Positions 1-9,321 of a stretch of 64,000 nucleotides of DNA are shown here, piece after piece; the stretch's first letter is position 1; each line of letters begins with the position of its first letter. The DNA comes from Brevundimonas sp. Root608 (lineage in GTDB: Bacteria > Pseudomonadota > Alphaproteobacteria > Caulobacterales > Caulobacteraceae). The notes beneath the pieces were generated by a model, which worked only from the letters and a program-made list of their open reading frames with translations, was not told the origin of the DNA and made no database searches. The position numbers and the translations under genes are program-made. The DNA is taken from positions 205,500-269,499 of the forward strand of contig NZ_LMGT01000005.1 of the NCBI RefSeq assembly GCF_001427825.1, read 5' to 3'.

Positions 1-16
1 CGAGGGGAATCCTGCA

Positions 17-2059
17 ATGACAAAGACCATCCTGCTGGCGACGACGGCGCTCCTGTTGACCGCCGGGGCGACGTCCGCCCAGACACCCGGCGAACAGCAG
101 GCCGCCCCCCAGGCCCAGGCGGACCAGCAGGGCGTCCTGGTGTTCACGCCGGACTTCTTCGCCGACCAGCGGCCCAACAGCGCCCTGGACATGGTCAACC
201 GGATTCCGGGCTTCAGCGTCGTCGACGGCGACGGCAGCCGCGGCTTCGAGGGCTCGGTCGGCAATATCCTGATCAACGGATCGCGCCCGGCGTCCAAGAA
301 CGACACCGGCTCGGCCGTGCTGGGCCGCACCCTGGCCGGCCAGGTCGAGCGCATCGAACTGGTCCGCGGCGGCGCGCCGGGCATCGACATGCAGGGCTTC
401 GCCATCGTGGTGAACGTGATCACCAGAACCGAATCCAGCCGGCAGTCCATCCTCACCGCCAACGCCGCGATCTTCGACGGCGGGCAGGACCTTTACGGCG
501 GCTCCTACCAGTTCACCGCCAGGGAGGGCGAGCGGACCTGGGGCGTGACCCTCAGCGACGGCATGTCCATGAGCGACGCCAACGGCATCGGTCCGATCGT
601 CCGCCGCGACGCGAGCGGCGCCATCATCCGCCAGGAAGATTTCTTCAACGACCAGTACGGCGGCGGGACCTCCATCCGCGGCAATTTCGCGACGCCTCTC
701 TACGGCGGCAAGATCGACCTGACGGCCCGCTACGGCGTCAACGACTACCACAGCATCAACCTGCAGACCTCGCCCACGGCGCGGCGCGAAAACCTGTTCG
801 AGGACGACGGCTCGGGCGGCGAGTTCGGGGTGGTCTACACCCGTCCGCTGGGGACGCGGCTGAATCTCGAAACCCGGTTCATCCATCAGTTCAACGACTT
901 CGACAACGTCTCGACATCGCGCACCCGCGTCAGCGGCGTCGACAGTCCGGAACAGCGCTTTGTCGCCGAGGGCAATTCGTCCGAAACGATCTTCCGCAGC
1001 CTGCTGCGCTTTGAACGCTCGCCGGCCCTGACCTTCGAAGGCGGCGGCGAGGTCGCCTACAACATGCTGGAGATCCAGCAGGCCTTCACCGTCGGCGGCG
1101 TCGCCGTGCCCCTGCCCTCGGCCTCGGTCAAGGTCGAGGAAACGCGCGGCGAGGTCTTCGGCAAGGCGACCTGGCGGGTCCGCCCGACCCTGACCGTGGA
1201 AGGCGGCTTGCGGGTGGAGGCGTCGACCATCACCCAGTCCGGCGACGCCGAGCAGGAAAAGAGCTTCTTCTTCCCCAAACCCCGCGTGCTGGCGACCTGG
1301 ACGCCGATGCCGAACAACCAGTTCCGTTTCCGCTTCGAGCGCGAACTGGGCCAGCTGGACTTCGGCGACTTCGCCGCCTCCTCGGATCTGGACGAGGAGA
1401 ATGTTCTGGGCGGCAATGCCGATCTGGAACCGGAGCAGCGCTGGATCACGGAAGCGACCTATGAGCGCCGTTTCTGGACCGACGGCATCGTCAGCATCGG
1501 CCTGCGCCATGACGAGATCGTCGACGCCATCGACGTGATCCCGCTGGATGGCGGCCTGTCGGCGGTCGGCAATATCGGCGACGGCGCCCTGGACCAGTTG
1601 GCGGTGAACGTCCTCGTGCCGATGGACCGGTACGGCTTCACCGGCGGGCGTCTCGGCTTCCGCAACACCTGGAACCATACCGAGGTCACCGATCCGACCA
1701 CGGGCGAGACCCGCGCCATCTCGGGCGTCCGCCCGTCGCAGGCGACCTTCACCATCGCCCAGGACATCACCTCCTGGAAACTGCAATGGGGCGGCGCCTA
1801 CATCACCAAGCTCAGCCAGACCAGCTACGATCCGGACCAGACCTCTGGCTTCCGCGGCGCCGACTATTTCGAACTGTGGGCCGAGTACAAGCCGACCGCG
1901 ACCCTGTCGCTGCGGGCGCAGATCAACCTCTGGGACGATTTCGAGGTCGAGCGCACCGTTTTCGCCGCCCGCACGGCCGCCCGGCCGGTCGCACTGGTCG
2001 AGAACCGCTACATCGACCCCCGGACCTTCGTCTCCCTGCGGTTGCGCAAGACGTTCTGA
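17..2059 (+). CDS. TonB-dependent receptor (paralog 1)
   Basis: This 680-residue protein is an outer-membrane, TonB-energised uptake receptor of unknown substrate. It has a signal peptide ending near ATSAQ, a plug domain at about residues 40-140 (ALDMVNRIPGF, then a NILINGSRP segment and a VERIELVRGGAPGIDMQG segment typical of plugs), then a beta-barrel ending in aromatic-rich strands and a terminal RKTF. The ATG follows a good GAGGGGAA ribosome site. I see no clear TonB box. A close paralog follows at 2188, and a peptide transporter faces the pair. The promoter lies outside the window. The family call is firm; the ligand cannot be told. Confidence 0.88.
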   Translation: MTKTILLATTALLLTAGATSAQTPGEQQAAPQAQADQQGVLVFTPDFFADQRPNSALDMVNRIPGFSVVDGDGSRGFEGSVGNILINGSRPASKNDTGSAVLGRTLAGQVERIELVRGGAPGIDMQGFAIVVNVITRTESSRQSILTANAAIFDGGQDLYGGSYQFTAREGERTWGVTLSDGMSMSDANGIGPIVRRDASGAIIRQEDFFNDQYGGGTSIRGNFATPLYGGKIDLTARYGVNDYHSINLQTSPTARRENLFEDDGSGGEFGVVYTRPLGTRLNLETRFIHQFNDFDNVSTSRTRVSGVDSPEQRFVAEGNSSETIFRSLLRFERSPALTFEGGGEVAYNMLEIQQAFTVGGVAVPLPSASVKVEETRGEVFGKATWRVRPTLTVEGGLRVEASTITQSGDAEQEKSFFFPKPRVLATWTPMPNNQFRFRFERELGQLDFGDFAASSDLDEENVLGGNADLEPEQRWITEATYERRFWTDGIVSIGLRHDEIVDAIDVIPLDGGLSAVGNIGDGALDQLAVNVLVPMDRYGFTGGRLGFRNTWNHTEVTDPTTGETRAISGVRPSQATFTIAQDITSWKLQWGGAYITKLSQTSYDPDQTSGFRGADYFELWAEYKPTATLSLRAQINLWDDFEVERTVFAARTAARPVALVENRYIDPRTFVSLRLRKTF

Positions 2060-2064
2060 TCCGG

Positions 2065-2105
2065 CGACAGGCCGGGGCGGCCATGGCCTCGCCCCAAGCC
2101 TGTCG
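2065..2105 (+). terminator. Strong hairpin between the two receptor genes
   Basis: CGACAGGC (2065-2072) pairs with GCCTGTCG (2098-2105), with GGGGCG/CGCCCC pairing inside it. It lies 6 bases after the first receptor's stop codon. There is no T-tract, so it may be a weak terminator or an mRNA-stabilising structure that sets different levels of the two receptors. Confidence 0.4.
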
Positions 2106-2187
2106 GCGAATTAATCCACCTGTCCGGCTTGTAACTGGAGGCCCCGCCGGACCACGAGCACCTTTGCCGTAACAGGGAGAGGATTTC

Positions 2188-4284
2188 ATGGGAAAAGCTG
2201 TCTGGCTGGTCGGCGTCGCCCTGTGCGCCGTGGCGGCCCCGGCGATGGCGCAGACCTCGACAGGGGTCGCCGCCCTCTCGTCCTCCGCCGAGGCGCCGGT
2301 TCCGGCCGATCCGACCGGGACCGCGCCGGCGGTCGACGCGACCCGGCGGGGTGTGCTGGTCTTTGATCCGGCCTTCTTCGCCGACTCCCGGCCCGACACC
2401 GCGCTGGACATGATCGCCCGCCTGCCCGGCTTCGGCCTGGACACGGGAGACAGCGATACGCGCGGCCTCGCGGGCACGGCCGGCAACGTGCTGATCGACG
2501 GCGTACGGCCCTCGACCAAGAGTGACAATCTGGAGCAAATCCTGCGCCGCATCTCGGCGGCCGGCGTCGCCCGCATCGAACTGATCCGCGGCGGCGCGCC
2601 GGGCATCGACATGCAGGGCCGGTCAGTGATCGCCAACGTCATCCTGGTCCGGAGCGTCGTCACCGAACGCGTGCTGGAAGCCAACGCCTATTTTTATCCC
2701 GACGGCTACGTCGGCCCCGTGATCGCGGCGCGCTGGTCGCGGCGTGAGGGCGACAACCAGATCGAGGGTTCGATCAACGCGTTCTCGGACCGCACCGACG
2801 GAACCGGGGATGGCTTCCGTCGTCGCTATGACCCCGCCGGCAATCTGATCCAGGACGCCGACCTGGTGCTGTGGGACCGCATCCGCACGGTGCGGGCCAC
2901 GGGCGCCGTCCAGCGCCGCGTGGCGGACGGCCTGCTGAAGGTGAACGGCCTGCTGGGCTGGTTCGGCAATGAGAATTCGCAGGATCTGCTGATCCGCTCG
3001 GGCGCCGGCAGCGACAGCTTCAATGACGAGGAGGCGGACTCGGTCGATAGCGAACTGGGCGTCAACTGGACCCGCGATCTGAGCCCCCGCCTCGGGCTGG
3101 AGCTGACCGGGCTGCAGCGTTACGGGACCGAGGAATACACCGGCGTCTCGACTGGCGCCGGCGGCAGCTCGACCTTCACGGCCGACGCCACCGCGGGCGA
3201 ATCGATCGCCCGCGCGACCCTGCGCTACCGGCCCGACGACCGGTTCGCCGTCGAGACAGGCGGCGAGATCGCCTTCAACTTCCTCGACAGCACCAACGCC
3301 TATGAGGAAAACGGCGTGGCCATTCCCCTGCCGTCCGCTTCGGTCCGGGTCGAGGAACTGCGCGGCGAGGTGTTCGGCCAGACGACCTGGCGGCCCCGCC
3401 CCGAATTCACGCTCGAAGCCGGCGTCCGGGTCGAGGTTTCGGAGATCAGCCAGTCGGGCGACAGCGACCAGTCAAAATCCTTCGTCTTCCCCAAGCCTCG
3501 CATCCAGATGACCTGGACGCCGTGGGCCGGTCACCAGTTCCGCCTCCGCGCCGAACGCGAGGTGGGTCAGCTGGACTTCGGCGACTTCGTCGCCTCGGCC
3601 GACATCGACATCGGTCAGGTCGAAGGCGGCAATCCGGACCTGGAACCGCAGAAGGCGACCGTTTTCGAGGCCATCTACGAACGCCGCTTCTGGAACGAGG
3701 GCGTCCTCGACTTCACCCTGAGCCACGCCGAGATCGAGGATGTGGTCGATATCATTCCGCTGATCGGCGGCTTCGACGGCGTGGGCAATATCGGCGACGG
3801 GACGTCGAACTTCTTCCAGACCCGCCTGACCCTGCCGACGGACAAGCTGGGAATCCCGAACGGCCGGCTGCAGGTGCGCGGCAGCTGGTCCCGGACCTCC
3901 GTCGTCGATCCGGTCACCGGCGAGGAGCGGCGGTTCCAGGGAAACCAGGCCTTCGGCTGCGGCGTGGCGTTCAATCAGGACCTGAAAGGCGGCCGCTGGT
4001 CCTACGGCTTCGACCACGGCTGCAACATCGACAAGGGCGCCGCCTTCCGTGTGCGCGAGATTCGCCGGTTCTATTCCGAGCCCGGCGTCAGCGCCTATGG
4101 CCAGTGGAAGCCGCGCCCCGACCTGACGGTGCGGGTCGACCTCGGCAACGCCTCCAACCGCCGCAACGGCTACGATCGCGAGATCTACGCCGGCCCCCGC
4201 GACACCGCCCCCCTGTCGTTCCGCGAGGTGCGTCGCACGCGGATGAGCCCCTGGCTGTTCGTCCAGATAAGAAAGACCTTCTGA
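2188..4284 (+). CDS. TonB-dependent receptor (paralog 2)
   Basis: This 698-residue outer-membrane receptor is clearly homologous to its upstream neighbour. Both share a GVLVF-P-FFAD start to the mature domain, the plug motif IELIRGGAPGIDMQG, barrel blocks such as PLPSASV-VEE-RGEVFG and FPKPR, and the C-terminal KTF. A signal peptide ends at APAMAQ and is followed by a Ser/Ala/Pro-rich linker of about 35 residues that is longer than in paralog 1. The start has an AGGGAGAGGA ribosome site. Tandem duplication followed by divergence is the simplest explanation. The substrate is unknown; the facing peptide transporter suggests, but does not show, a peptide-like ligand. Confidence 0.88.
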   Translation: MGKAVWLVGVALCAVAAPAMAQTSTGVAALSSSAEAPVPADPTGTAPAVDATRRGVLVFDPAFFADSRPDTALDMIARLPGFGLDTGDSDTRGLAGTAGNVLIDGVRPSTKSDNLEQILRRISAAGVARIELIRGGAPGIDMQGRSVIANVILVRSVVTERVLEANAYFYPDGYVGPVIAARWSRREGDNQIEGSINAFSDRTDGTGDGFRRRYDPAGNLIQDADLVLWDRIRTVRATGAVQRRVADGLLKVNGLLGWFGNENSQDLLIRSGAGSDSFNDEEADSVDSELGVNWTRDLSPRLGLELTGLQRYGTEEYTGVSTGAGGSSTFTADATAGESIARATLRYRPDDRFAVETGGEIAFNFLDSTNAYEENGVAIPLPSASVRVEELRGEVFGQTTWRPRPEFTLEAGVRVEVSEISQSGDSDQSKSFVFPKPRIQMTWTPWAGHQFRLRAEREVGQLDFGDFVASADIDIGQVEGGNPDLEPQKATVFEAIYERRFWNEGVLDFTLSHAEIEDVVDIIPLIGGFDGVGNIGDGTSNFFQTRLTLPTDKLGIPNGRLQVRGSWSRTSVVDPVTGEERRFQGNQAFGCGVAFNQDLKGGRWSYGFDHGCNIDKGAAFRVREIRRFYSEPGVSAYGQWKPRPDLTVRVDLGNASNRRNGYDREIYAGPRDTAPLSFREVRRTRMSPWLFVQIRKTF

Positions 4285-4334
4285 AGAAGGCGACCCCACG
4301 CCCCAAACTGACGTGCGCCACCCCCGCGCACGAA

Positions 4335-4364
4335 AAAGGGCGGAGCCGTCAGGCCCCGCCCTTT
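4335..4364. terminator. Bidirectional rho-independent terminator
   Basis: AAAGGGCGGAGCC pairs with GGCCCCGCCCTTT with one mismatch, around a short loop. It is flanked by A-rich sequence on the left and T-rich sequence on the right, and lies between the converging second receptor gene and the peptide transporter gene, so it can serve both strands. Confidence 0.75.
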
Positions 4365-4386
4365 CTGTTGTCAGCCGCTGGCTGGA

Positions 4387-6321
4387 TCAGCCCGCGGTGC
4401 TGGTCCCGGGCCTGGCGACGTTGCCGTCCTCCTGGCCCCGATCGGTCAGGGTCGGTCCCGGATGATTGCCGGCGTCATTGGCTCCATGCGACCAGCCCTT
4501 GATGAAGAAGCTGATCAGGATGAAGAAGGCGCCGATAACCATGCCGCCCCAGCCGAGCTTCTCGAAGATCTCGAGCGAGGTGCGCAGCGCAAGACCGGGG
4601 TCCAGCACCTGACCGCCGACGGTCTCCGTGCCCGCCAGACCCGCGATCCAGCCGCCCACGAACTGGGCGATGGAGCTGGCCAGGAACCAGACGGCCATCA
4701 TGAAGCTGACCACCGCCGGCATCGACAGCTTGGTGATCTCCGACAGGCCCACGGGCGACAGGAACAGCTCGCCCGTCGTGTGGAACATGTAGAGCAGGCC
4801 CAGCAGCACGATCGGCAGCTGGAAGGCCGAGTTGGCCATGCCGGCGCCCCAGACCACCACCATGAAGCCGAGACCGACCTGGATCAGGCCGAGACCGAAC
4901 TTCATCGTCGGGTTGGGGTCCATGTTGCGCTTGGCCAGATAGGCCCACAGCGCCGCCATGATCGGGGCGAACAGCAGGATGAAACCGGCGTTGAACGATT
5001 GGGTCTGGGCCGCGGTGATCGTGGCGTCGACCCAGAAGCCGGTCGGGGTGATCCCGGCCGCTTCCAGCTGGGCGGGCGTGCCCACCGTGACGCCGAGGAA
5101 GTTGAACGCCGTCGGCGTCAGGCTGAGGTCGACGTTGCGGTCGGCGAACAGGTTCAGCGAGGTGCCGGCCTGTTCGAACAGGGTGAAGAAGACCACCGAA
5201 CCGAAGATGAGCACCACCGCCAGCATCATCCGCTCACGCTGCGCCTTGGTCTGGCACACCTTGATGATGACGTAGAGGATGAACAGCAGCGACGCGATCG
5301 TGGCCAGTCCCAGCACCCAGCCGACGACGGCGTTGCGCTGGACCAGGAACCAGATCAGGCCGACGCTGAGCGTACCCAGCAGATAGATCGACCATTCGCG
5401 GTTCAGCGGGCCGATCATCGGACGCTTCAGCATCTCCGGGTTGGGCGGCTCGCCCTTGCCCTCGAGCAGCGGCTTGCCGAGCATGAAGACGATCCAGCCC
5501 AAGGCCATGCCGATGCCGGCCAGGCCGAAGCCCGCCCACCAGCCGACCGTCTGGCCCAGATAGCCGCACAGCACCGCGGCCCAGAAGGCCCCGAGGTTGA
5601 TGCCGTAGTAGTAGAGGGTGAAGCCGGAATCGCGCCGGGGGTCGCCCTGCGGATACAGCTGTCCGACGATGGTGGAGATGTTCGGCTTCAGGAAGCCGAC
5701 GCCCATGATGATCAGCGACACCGCCAGATAGAACAGGTTCACGCCCATCAGGTCGCGCGTCTGGGTCATGACGTATGATCCTTCCGCCAGGGTGGCGGGA
5801 AGAGGCGACGCCGCCGGCATGCCGGCGACGGCGATGCCGCCGCCCTCGGCCGGACCGAAGGCGTATTTCTGGCCGTCGATGACGATGTTGACGTCCCGAT
5901 CCGCGCCGCGGCCCTCCGCCGAAATCTCATAGGTCTGACCACCGTAGGTCAGGGTTTCGGTCGCGGGACGGCCCTCGAAGGCCATCAATCCGTGACCGGC
6001 GACCAGCAGCAGGGCGCCGAAGGCGATGGCCTTGCGCGTGCCGATGAAACGGTCGGCGAGAATGCCGCCGACCAGAGGCAGCAGGTAGACCAGCGAGGTG
6101 TAGGACCCGTAGGTCGAGCCCGCCATGGTGTCGTCGAACAGGAAATGCTGCGTCAGGAAGAAAATCAGGATGCCGCGCATGCCGTAGTAGGAGAACCGCT
6201 CCCACATTTCGGCGAAGAACAGGATGATCAGTCCGCGCGGATGGTTCTTCAGAATCTGCATCAGCACCGGAACGCCGGTGGCGAAGGTGATGATCAGGCC
6301 CAGAATGATGACGATATTCAT
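4387..6321 (-). CDS. Proton-coupled oligopeptide transporter (POT/PTR2 family)
   Basis: This 644-residue inner-membrane symporter imports di- and tripeptides with protons. The POT signature is clear: EMWERFSYYGMRGIL at about residues 38-52 (the ExxER proton-coupling motif), GGILADRFIGTRK at 85-97, FLKPNIS at 210-216 and YYYGINLGAF at 238-247. It is longer than the usual 450-520 residues because of a hydrophilic stretch at about 117-190, between the third and fourth membrane helices and probably periplasmic, plus an extra segment in the second half. An AGGAGA ribosome site precedes the ATG. It converges on the receptor pair. Confidence 0.9.
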   Translation of the reverse strand: MNIVIILGLIITFATGVPVLMQILKNHPRGLIILFFAEMWERFSYYGMRGILIFFLTQHFLFDDTMAGSTYGSYTSLVYLLPLVGGILADRFIGTRKAIAFGALLLVAGHGLMAFEGRPATETLTYGGQTYEISAEGRGADRDVNIVIDGQKYAFGPAEGGGIAVAGMPAASPLPATLAEGSYVMTQTRDLMGVNLFYLAVSLIIMGVGFLKPNISTIVGQLYPQGDPRRDSGFTLYYYGINLGAFWAAVLCGYLGQTVGWWAGFGLAGIGMALGWIVFMLGKPLLEGKGEPPNPEMLKRPMIGPLNREWSIYLLGTLSVGLIWFLVQRNAVVGWVLGLATIASLLFILYVIIKVCQTKAQRERMMLAVVLIFGSVVFFTLFEQAGTSLNLFADRNVDLSLTPTAFNFLGVTVGTPAQLEAAGITPTGFWVDATITAAQTQSFNAGFILLFAPIMAALWAYLAKRNMDPNPTMKFGLGLIQVGLGFMVVVWGAGMANSAFQLPIVLLGLLYMFHTTGELFLSPVGLSEITKLSMPAVVSFMMAVWFLASSIAQFVGGWIAGLAGTETVGGQVLDPGLALRTSLEIFEKLGWGGMVIGAFFILISFFIKGWSHGANDAGNHPGPTLTDRGQEDGNVARPGTSTAG

Positions 6322-6632
6322 GCCTGGTCTCCTGTGCTTTGCCGGGCTTCAAGCCCGATGCGCCTTGTCGGCGCGCCCCCTGCGTCCGTTCTGCTCAACG
6401 GCTCACTCCCTTTTTGCTGCGCCCCACCTGACGCGCGAAGGCGCATAAGCAGCACGCGGAGCAAGACCGGACAAGAGTTAAGGGTAAATTGGCTGGAAGG
6501 CGGCGTCCGACGCCTCGGCGGTGCGATGCCCGGAATCCGCGGTCGGGGTCGGGGTCGGGGTCGGGAATGAGCACCCCTTGAGTTGAAGCCGCGCTTGTCC
6601 GAGGTTCAGGTTTGGTTTTCGAAAGGCCGATC
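6322..6632. other. 311-bp divergent intergenic region
   Basis: This region separates the divergent peptide transporter and asparaginase-family genes. It must carry both promoters, but I could not assign -35/-10 boxes with confidence. It contains a G-rich hexamer repeat (6541-6565), listed separately. I see no gene in it. Confidence 0.6.
6541..6565 (+). repeat. GGGGTC hexamer tandem repeat, G-quadruplex-prone
   Basis: Four successive GGTCGG-type units give G-runs (GG, then GGGG three times, then GGG) separated by TC. Four runs of three or more Gs with 2-base spacers fit a G-quadruplex pattern. The repeat lies about 70 bases upstream of the start codon at 6633. Confidence 0.75.
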
Positions 6633-7697
6633 ATGTCCCTCGCCCGTCTCCTCCCGGCCGCGCTCGCCCTTCTGCTGTCGGCCGCTCCCGCGGCCGCCCA
6701 GGACGCGCCGCGCTGGTCGTTCGCCATTCACGGCGGCGCCGGGGTCATCGAGCGCGAGAGCCTGACGGCCGAACAGGACGCCGCCTACCGCGCCGCCCTG
6801 AAGCGGGCGCTCGAGGCGGGCTCGGCCGTGCTGGCCGACGGCGGCGCGGCGCTCGACGCGGTGCAGGCCGCGATCGAGATCATGGAGGACGATCCGCTGT
6901 TCAACGCCGGGCGGGGCGCGGTCTTCACCGCCGCCGGACGCAACGAACTGGACGCCGCCGTCATGAACGGTTCCGACCTGACCGCCGGCGCCGTGGCCGG
7001 TCTGACCCGAACCCGCCACCCCATCGCGGCGGCCCGGGCGGTGATGGAGCGCTCGCCTCACGTCATGTTGATCGGCGAGGGCGCCGACACGTTCGCCGCT
7101 TCCGCTGGGCTGGAGCAGGTCGATCCGTCGTTCTTCTTCACCGAACGCCGCTGGCAGGGGCTGGAGCGGGCGCTGCGCCAGCAGAACCTTCCGGTCCCGC
7201 AGCGCCCCGCCGGCGCGCCGGGCCCCCAGGCGGCCAACGATCTGCCCGCCCCGCCCCTGAATGAACGGAAGTTCGGCACCGTCGGCGCCGTGGCCCTGGA
7301 CAGCCAGGGCCGCCTCGCCGCCGGCACCTCGACCGGCGGCATGACCGCCAAGCGCTGGGGTCGGGTCGGCGACGTGCCGGTGATCGGCGCGGGCACTTAT
7401 GCGTCGAACCGCGACGGCTGCGCCGTGTCGGCGACCGGCGACGGCGAATTCTACATTCGCGCCTCGGTCGCCCGCGACATCTGCGCCCGGATCGCGGGCG
7501 GCGCCGGAGGCCAGGCCGCGGGCCAGGCCGAGGTCGACGACGCCCTGTCCCTGGGCGGCTCGGGCGGCGTCATCGTCATGGACCTGCAGGGCCAACCCGC
7601 CTTCGCCATGACCACGTCCGGCATGTATCGCGGGGCGGTGTCCTCCGCCGAACCCGCGCGCGTCGCCATCTACGGAGACGAGGTCCTGCGGCCATGA
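6633..7697 (+). CDS. Isoaspartyl peptidase / L-asparaginase (Ntn hydrolase), secreted
   Basis: This plant-type asparaginase (asparaginase_2 family) hydrolyses beta-aspartyl dipeptides or asparagine. I chose the ATG at 6633 because a GAAAGG ribosome site precedes it and translation then begins with a clean signal peptide (MSLARLLPAAL..., cut after AAAQ). About 354 residues. The N-terminal FAIHGGAG motif and a GTVGAVALD motif are present; the latter's Thr (about residue 216) is the nucleophile released by self-cleavage. A GTSTGGMTAKRWGRVGD block follows. Export to the periplasm is inferred from the signal peptide. It overlaps the next gene by 4 bases (ATGA), so the two are probably co-translated. 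Confidence 0.9.
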   Translation: MSLARLLPAALALLLSAAPAAAQDAPRWSFAIHGGAGVIERESLTAEQDAAYRAALKRALEAGSAVLADGGAALDAVQAAIEIMEDDPLFNAGRGAVFTAAGRNELDAAVMNGSDLTAGAVAGLTRTRHPIAAARAVMERSPHVMLIGEGADTFAASAGLEQVDPSFFFTERRWQGLERALRQQNLPVPQRPAGAPGPQAANDLPAPPLNERKFGTVGAVALDSQGRLAAGTSTGGMTAKRWGRVGDVPVIGAGTYASNRDGCAVSATGDGEFYIRASVARDICARIAGGAGGQAAGQAEVDDALSLGGSGGVIVMDLQGQPAFAMTTSGMYRGAVSSAEPARVAIYGDEVLRP

Positions 7698-8200
7698 GCG
7701 AACGCGACATCCCCGGCGTGATCGCCCCGCCTCCGCTGATCTATCTCGGCTTCCTGCTGGCCGGCTGGGGTCTGGCCGCATTGGGCGCACGGCCCGAGGC
7801 GGTCGAGGCGGGACTGGGCTGGCTGGCGGCCGGTTTCGGGCTCCAGATACCGGTTCGTCGAGGCGCGGCGCTGACCCTGATCGTCGGCGGGCTTTTGCTT
7901 GACGGCATGGCGGCGGGTCTGTTCCGCCGTCGGGGCACGGCGGTGGAGCCGTGGAAGCCATCCACCGCCCTGATCGTCGAGGGGCCCTACCGTCTCAGCC
8001 GCAATCCGATCTACGTCGGGTTCGCCGCGACCTACGCCGGCCTCGCCATCGCCATGGACAGCTGGATCGCGCTCATTCTCCTGGCCCCCTGCCTGTTCGT
8101 GATCGACCGGTTCGTCATCCAGCGCGAGGAGCGCTATCTGGCCGCCAAATTCGGACCGGGATACGAGGCGTTTCGCCAGAAGGTTCGCCGGTGGCTGTAG
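7694..8200 (+). CDS. Isoprenylcysteine carboxyl methyltransferase-like membrane protein
   Basis: This 168-residue polytopic membrane protein has the ICMT/PEMT-type C-terminal signature: VEGPYRLSRNPIYVG followed by hydrophobic helices and RFVIQREERYLAAKFGPGYEAFRQKVRRWL. In this family those residues bind S-adenosylmethionine and the membrane substrate. The bacterial substrate is usually unknown. The start overlaps the preceding stop (ATGA), and the 3' end overlaps the next small gene by 10 bases, so the three form one compact operon. Confidence 0.8.
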   Translation: MSERDIPGVIAPPPLIYLGFLLAGWGLAALGARPEAVEAGLGWLAAGFGLQIPVRRGAALTLIVGGLLLDGMAAGLFRRRGTAVEPWKPSTALIVEGPYRLSRNPIYVGFAATYAGLAIAMDSWIALILLAPCLFVIDRFVIQREERYLAAKFGPGYEAFRQKVRRWL

Positions 8201-8457
8201 AGGACGACGAGTTGTCGGAGATGGCGCTCGAGGAGCTGGACATCGCCTGCGCCCTGCCCTGGCCCGATATGAAATCGGTGACGCCTTGGGGCGACAGCTT
8301 CACCGGCTTCGCGCCGTCGGGCCGGGAAGTCGAGATCGAGCGACGCTACCTGTGGGCCCACGCGCCCGAAGGCGCGATCGCGGTCGAGGTCGAGGTGCGC
8401 GACAGGGGCTCCCCGACGGGCGCGGAAGCCAAGGCCCTGATCACCGCGCCGCGCTGA
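8191..8457 (+). CDS. Small hypothetical protein, 88 aa
   Basis: I chose a GTG start at 8191, inside the end of the methyltransferase gene, because an AGAAGG ribosome site sits at the right distance upstream; the next in-frame ATG has none. The protein is acidic, with no membrane segment or signal peptide (MAVEDDELSEMALEELDIAC...). I do not recognise the family. Codon use matches its neighbours and the tight overlap favours a real gene. Confidence 0.6.
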   Translation: MAVEDDELSEMALEELDIACALPWPDMKSVTPWGDSFTGFAPSGREVEIERRYLWAHAPEGAIAVEVEVRDRGSPTGAEAKALITAPR

Positions 8458-8550
8458 CCGCCCGCCGGAAACGCGGCGGCGTTAACCTTTGTCATTGCCA
8501 AGCTGAGCCGTCGGGGCAAGATGCGCCTCCGGACCAGGAGGGGGAGCCGC

Positions 8551-9270
8551 ATGTCCTACGACGCCGACTTCGCCGCCGCCGACGCCGCCAATGCGCCGCT
8601 GGACGCCCCGCTGATGATCGGCGCCGATCCCGTGCTCTGGGGCGCCCTGCTGCTGGGGCTGGCCGCCGCCGTGCTGATCGGCTGGTATCTGGGTCAGGGC
8701 GCGCGCGGCGCGCGAGTCGACGCGGCGGTTTCCATCTGGGAGGAGATCGACGAGGCCGCCAAGGAAGCCATGAAGGCCGACGGGGACTCCTTGCCCGCCA
8801 AGGCTTCGGCGCTGCGCCGGACGATCGACCGGCGGCTGGGCCGGACCCTGGGCATCGCCGGCGGCGCTGGCAGGATGATCAAGGCGCTGGACGCCGCGCT
8901 CGGCGGCGAGGGCGAAGAACCACACAAACCCGACGGCGGTCATGGAAACGGCGACACGGCGGAACAGCGGGCGAGACATGAGCACGACGAGGCGCACCCC
9001 TCGTCCGTGGGCGGCGTGACCGTGATCGTCAACGCCGATGCGGGCCGCAAGGGGGGCGACAGCCACGGCGACCACGAGACGAAGAAGGGCTCCCTCGGCG
9101 TGCAGGAACGCAATGACGCCCTGCGTCTCGCCATCGGCCGCTTCAACGACCACTGGCGGCTCCGCGCCGACCGCGTGCGCGAACTGCGCGCCGCCCACGC
9201 CGAACTCTCGACCCCGGGGCCCAGGCGTACGGCGGGCGGCAGGATCAGCGGGACGCGCGCCGGCCACTGA
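8551..9270 (+). CDS. Single-pass membrane protein of unknown function, 239 aa
   Basis: The ATG at 8551 is preceded by an AGGAGGGGGAG ribosome site and is preferred over an in-frame ATG 30 bases upstream. One membrane helix spans about residues 28-48 (WGALLLGLAAAVLIGWYLGQ), followed by a helical cytoplasmic region (WEEIDEAAKEAMKADG...), a His/Asp/Gly-rich linker with a GVTVIVNADAG segment, and a basic helical tail. I do not recognise it. A TTAACC half-site near 8483 upstream could be a CtrA half-site, but one half-site alone is weak evidence. Confidence 0.7.
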   Translation: MSYDADFAAADAANAPLDAPLMIGADPVLWGALLLGLAAAVLIGWYLGQGARGARVDAAVSIWEEIDEAAKEAMKADGDSLPAKASALRRTIDRRLGRTLGIAGGAGRMIKALDAALGGEGEEPHKPDGGHGNGDTAEQRARHEHDEAHPSSVGGVTVIVNADAGRKGGDSHGDHETKKGSLGVQERNDALRLAIGRFNDHWRLRADRVRELRAAHAELSTPGPRRTAGGRISGTRAGH

Positions 9271-9321
9271 CCGGTCCGGCCACGGTTTCCTCGCCGGATA
9301 AAACCGCCTAAGCCTTGAGGC

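Noticed and set aside
4462..5778. Plus-strand frame of about 440 codons opposite the peptide transporter
   Set aside because: Composition rich in Asp, Glu, Gln, His and Arg, as expected from antisense of a membrane protein gene; the transporter has complete family motifs.
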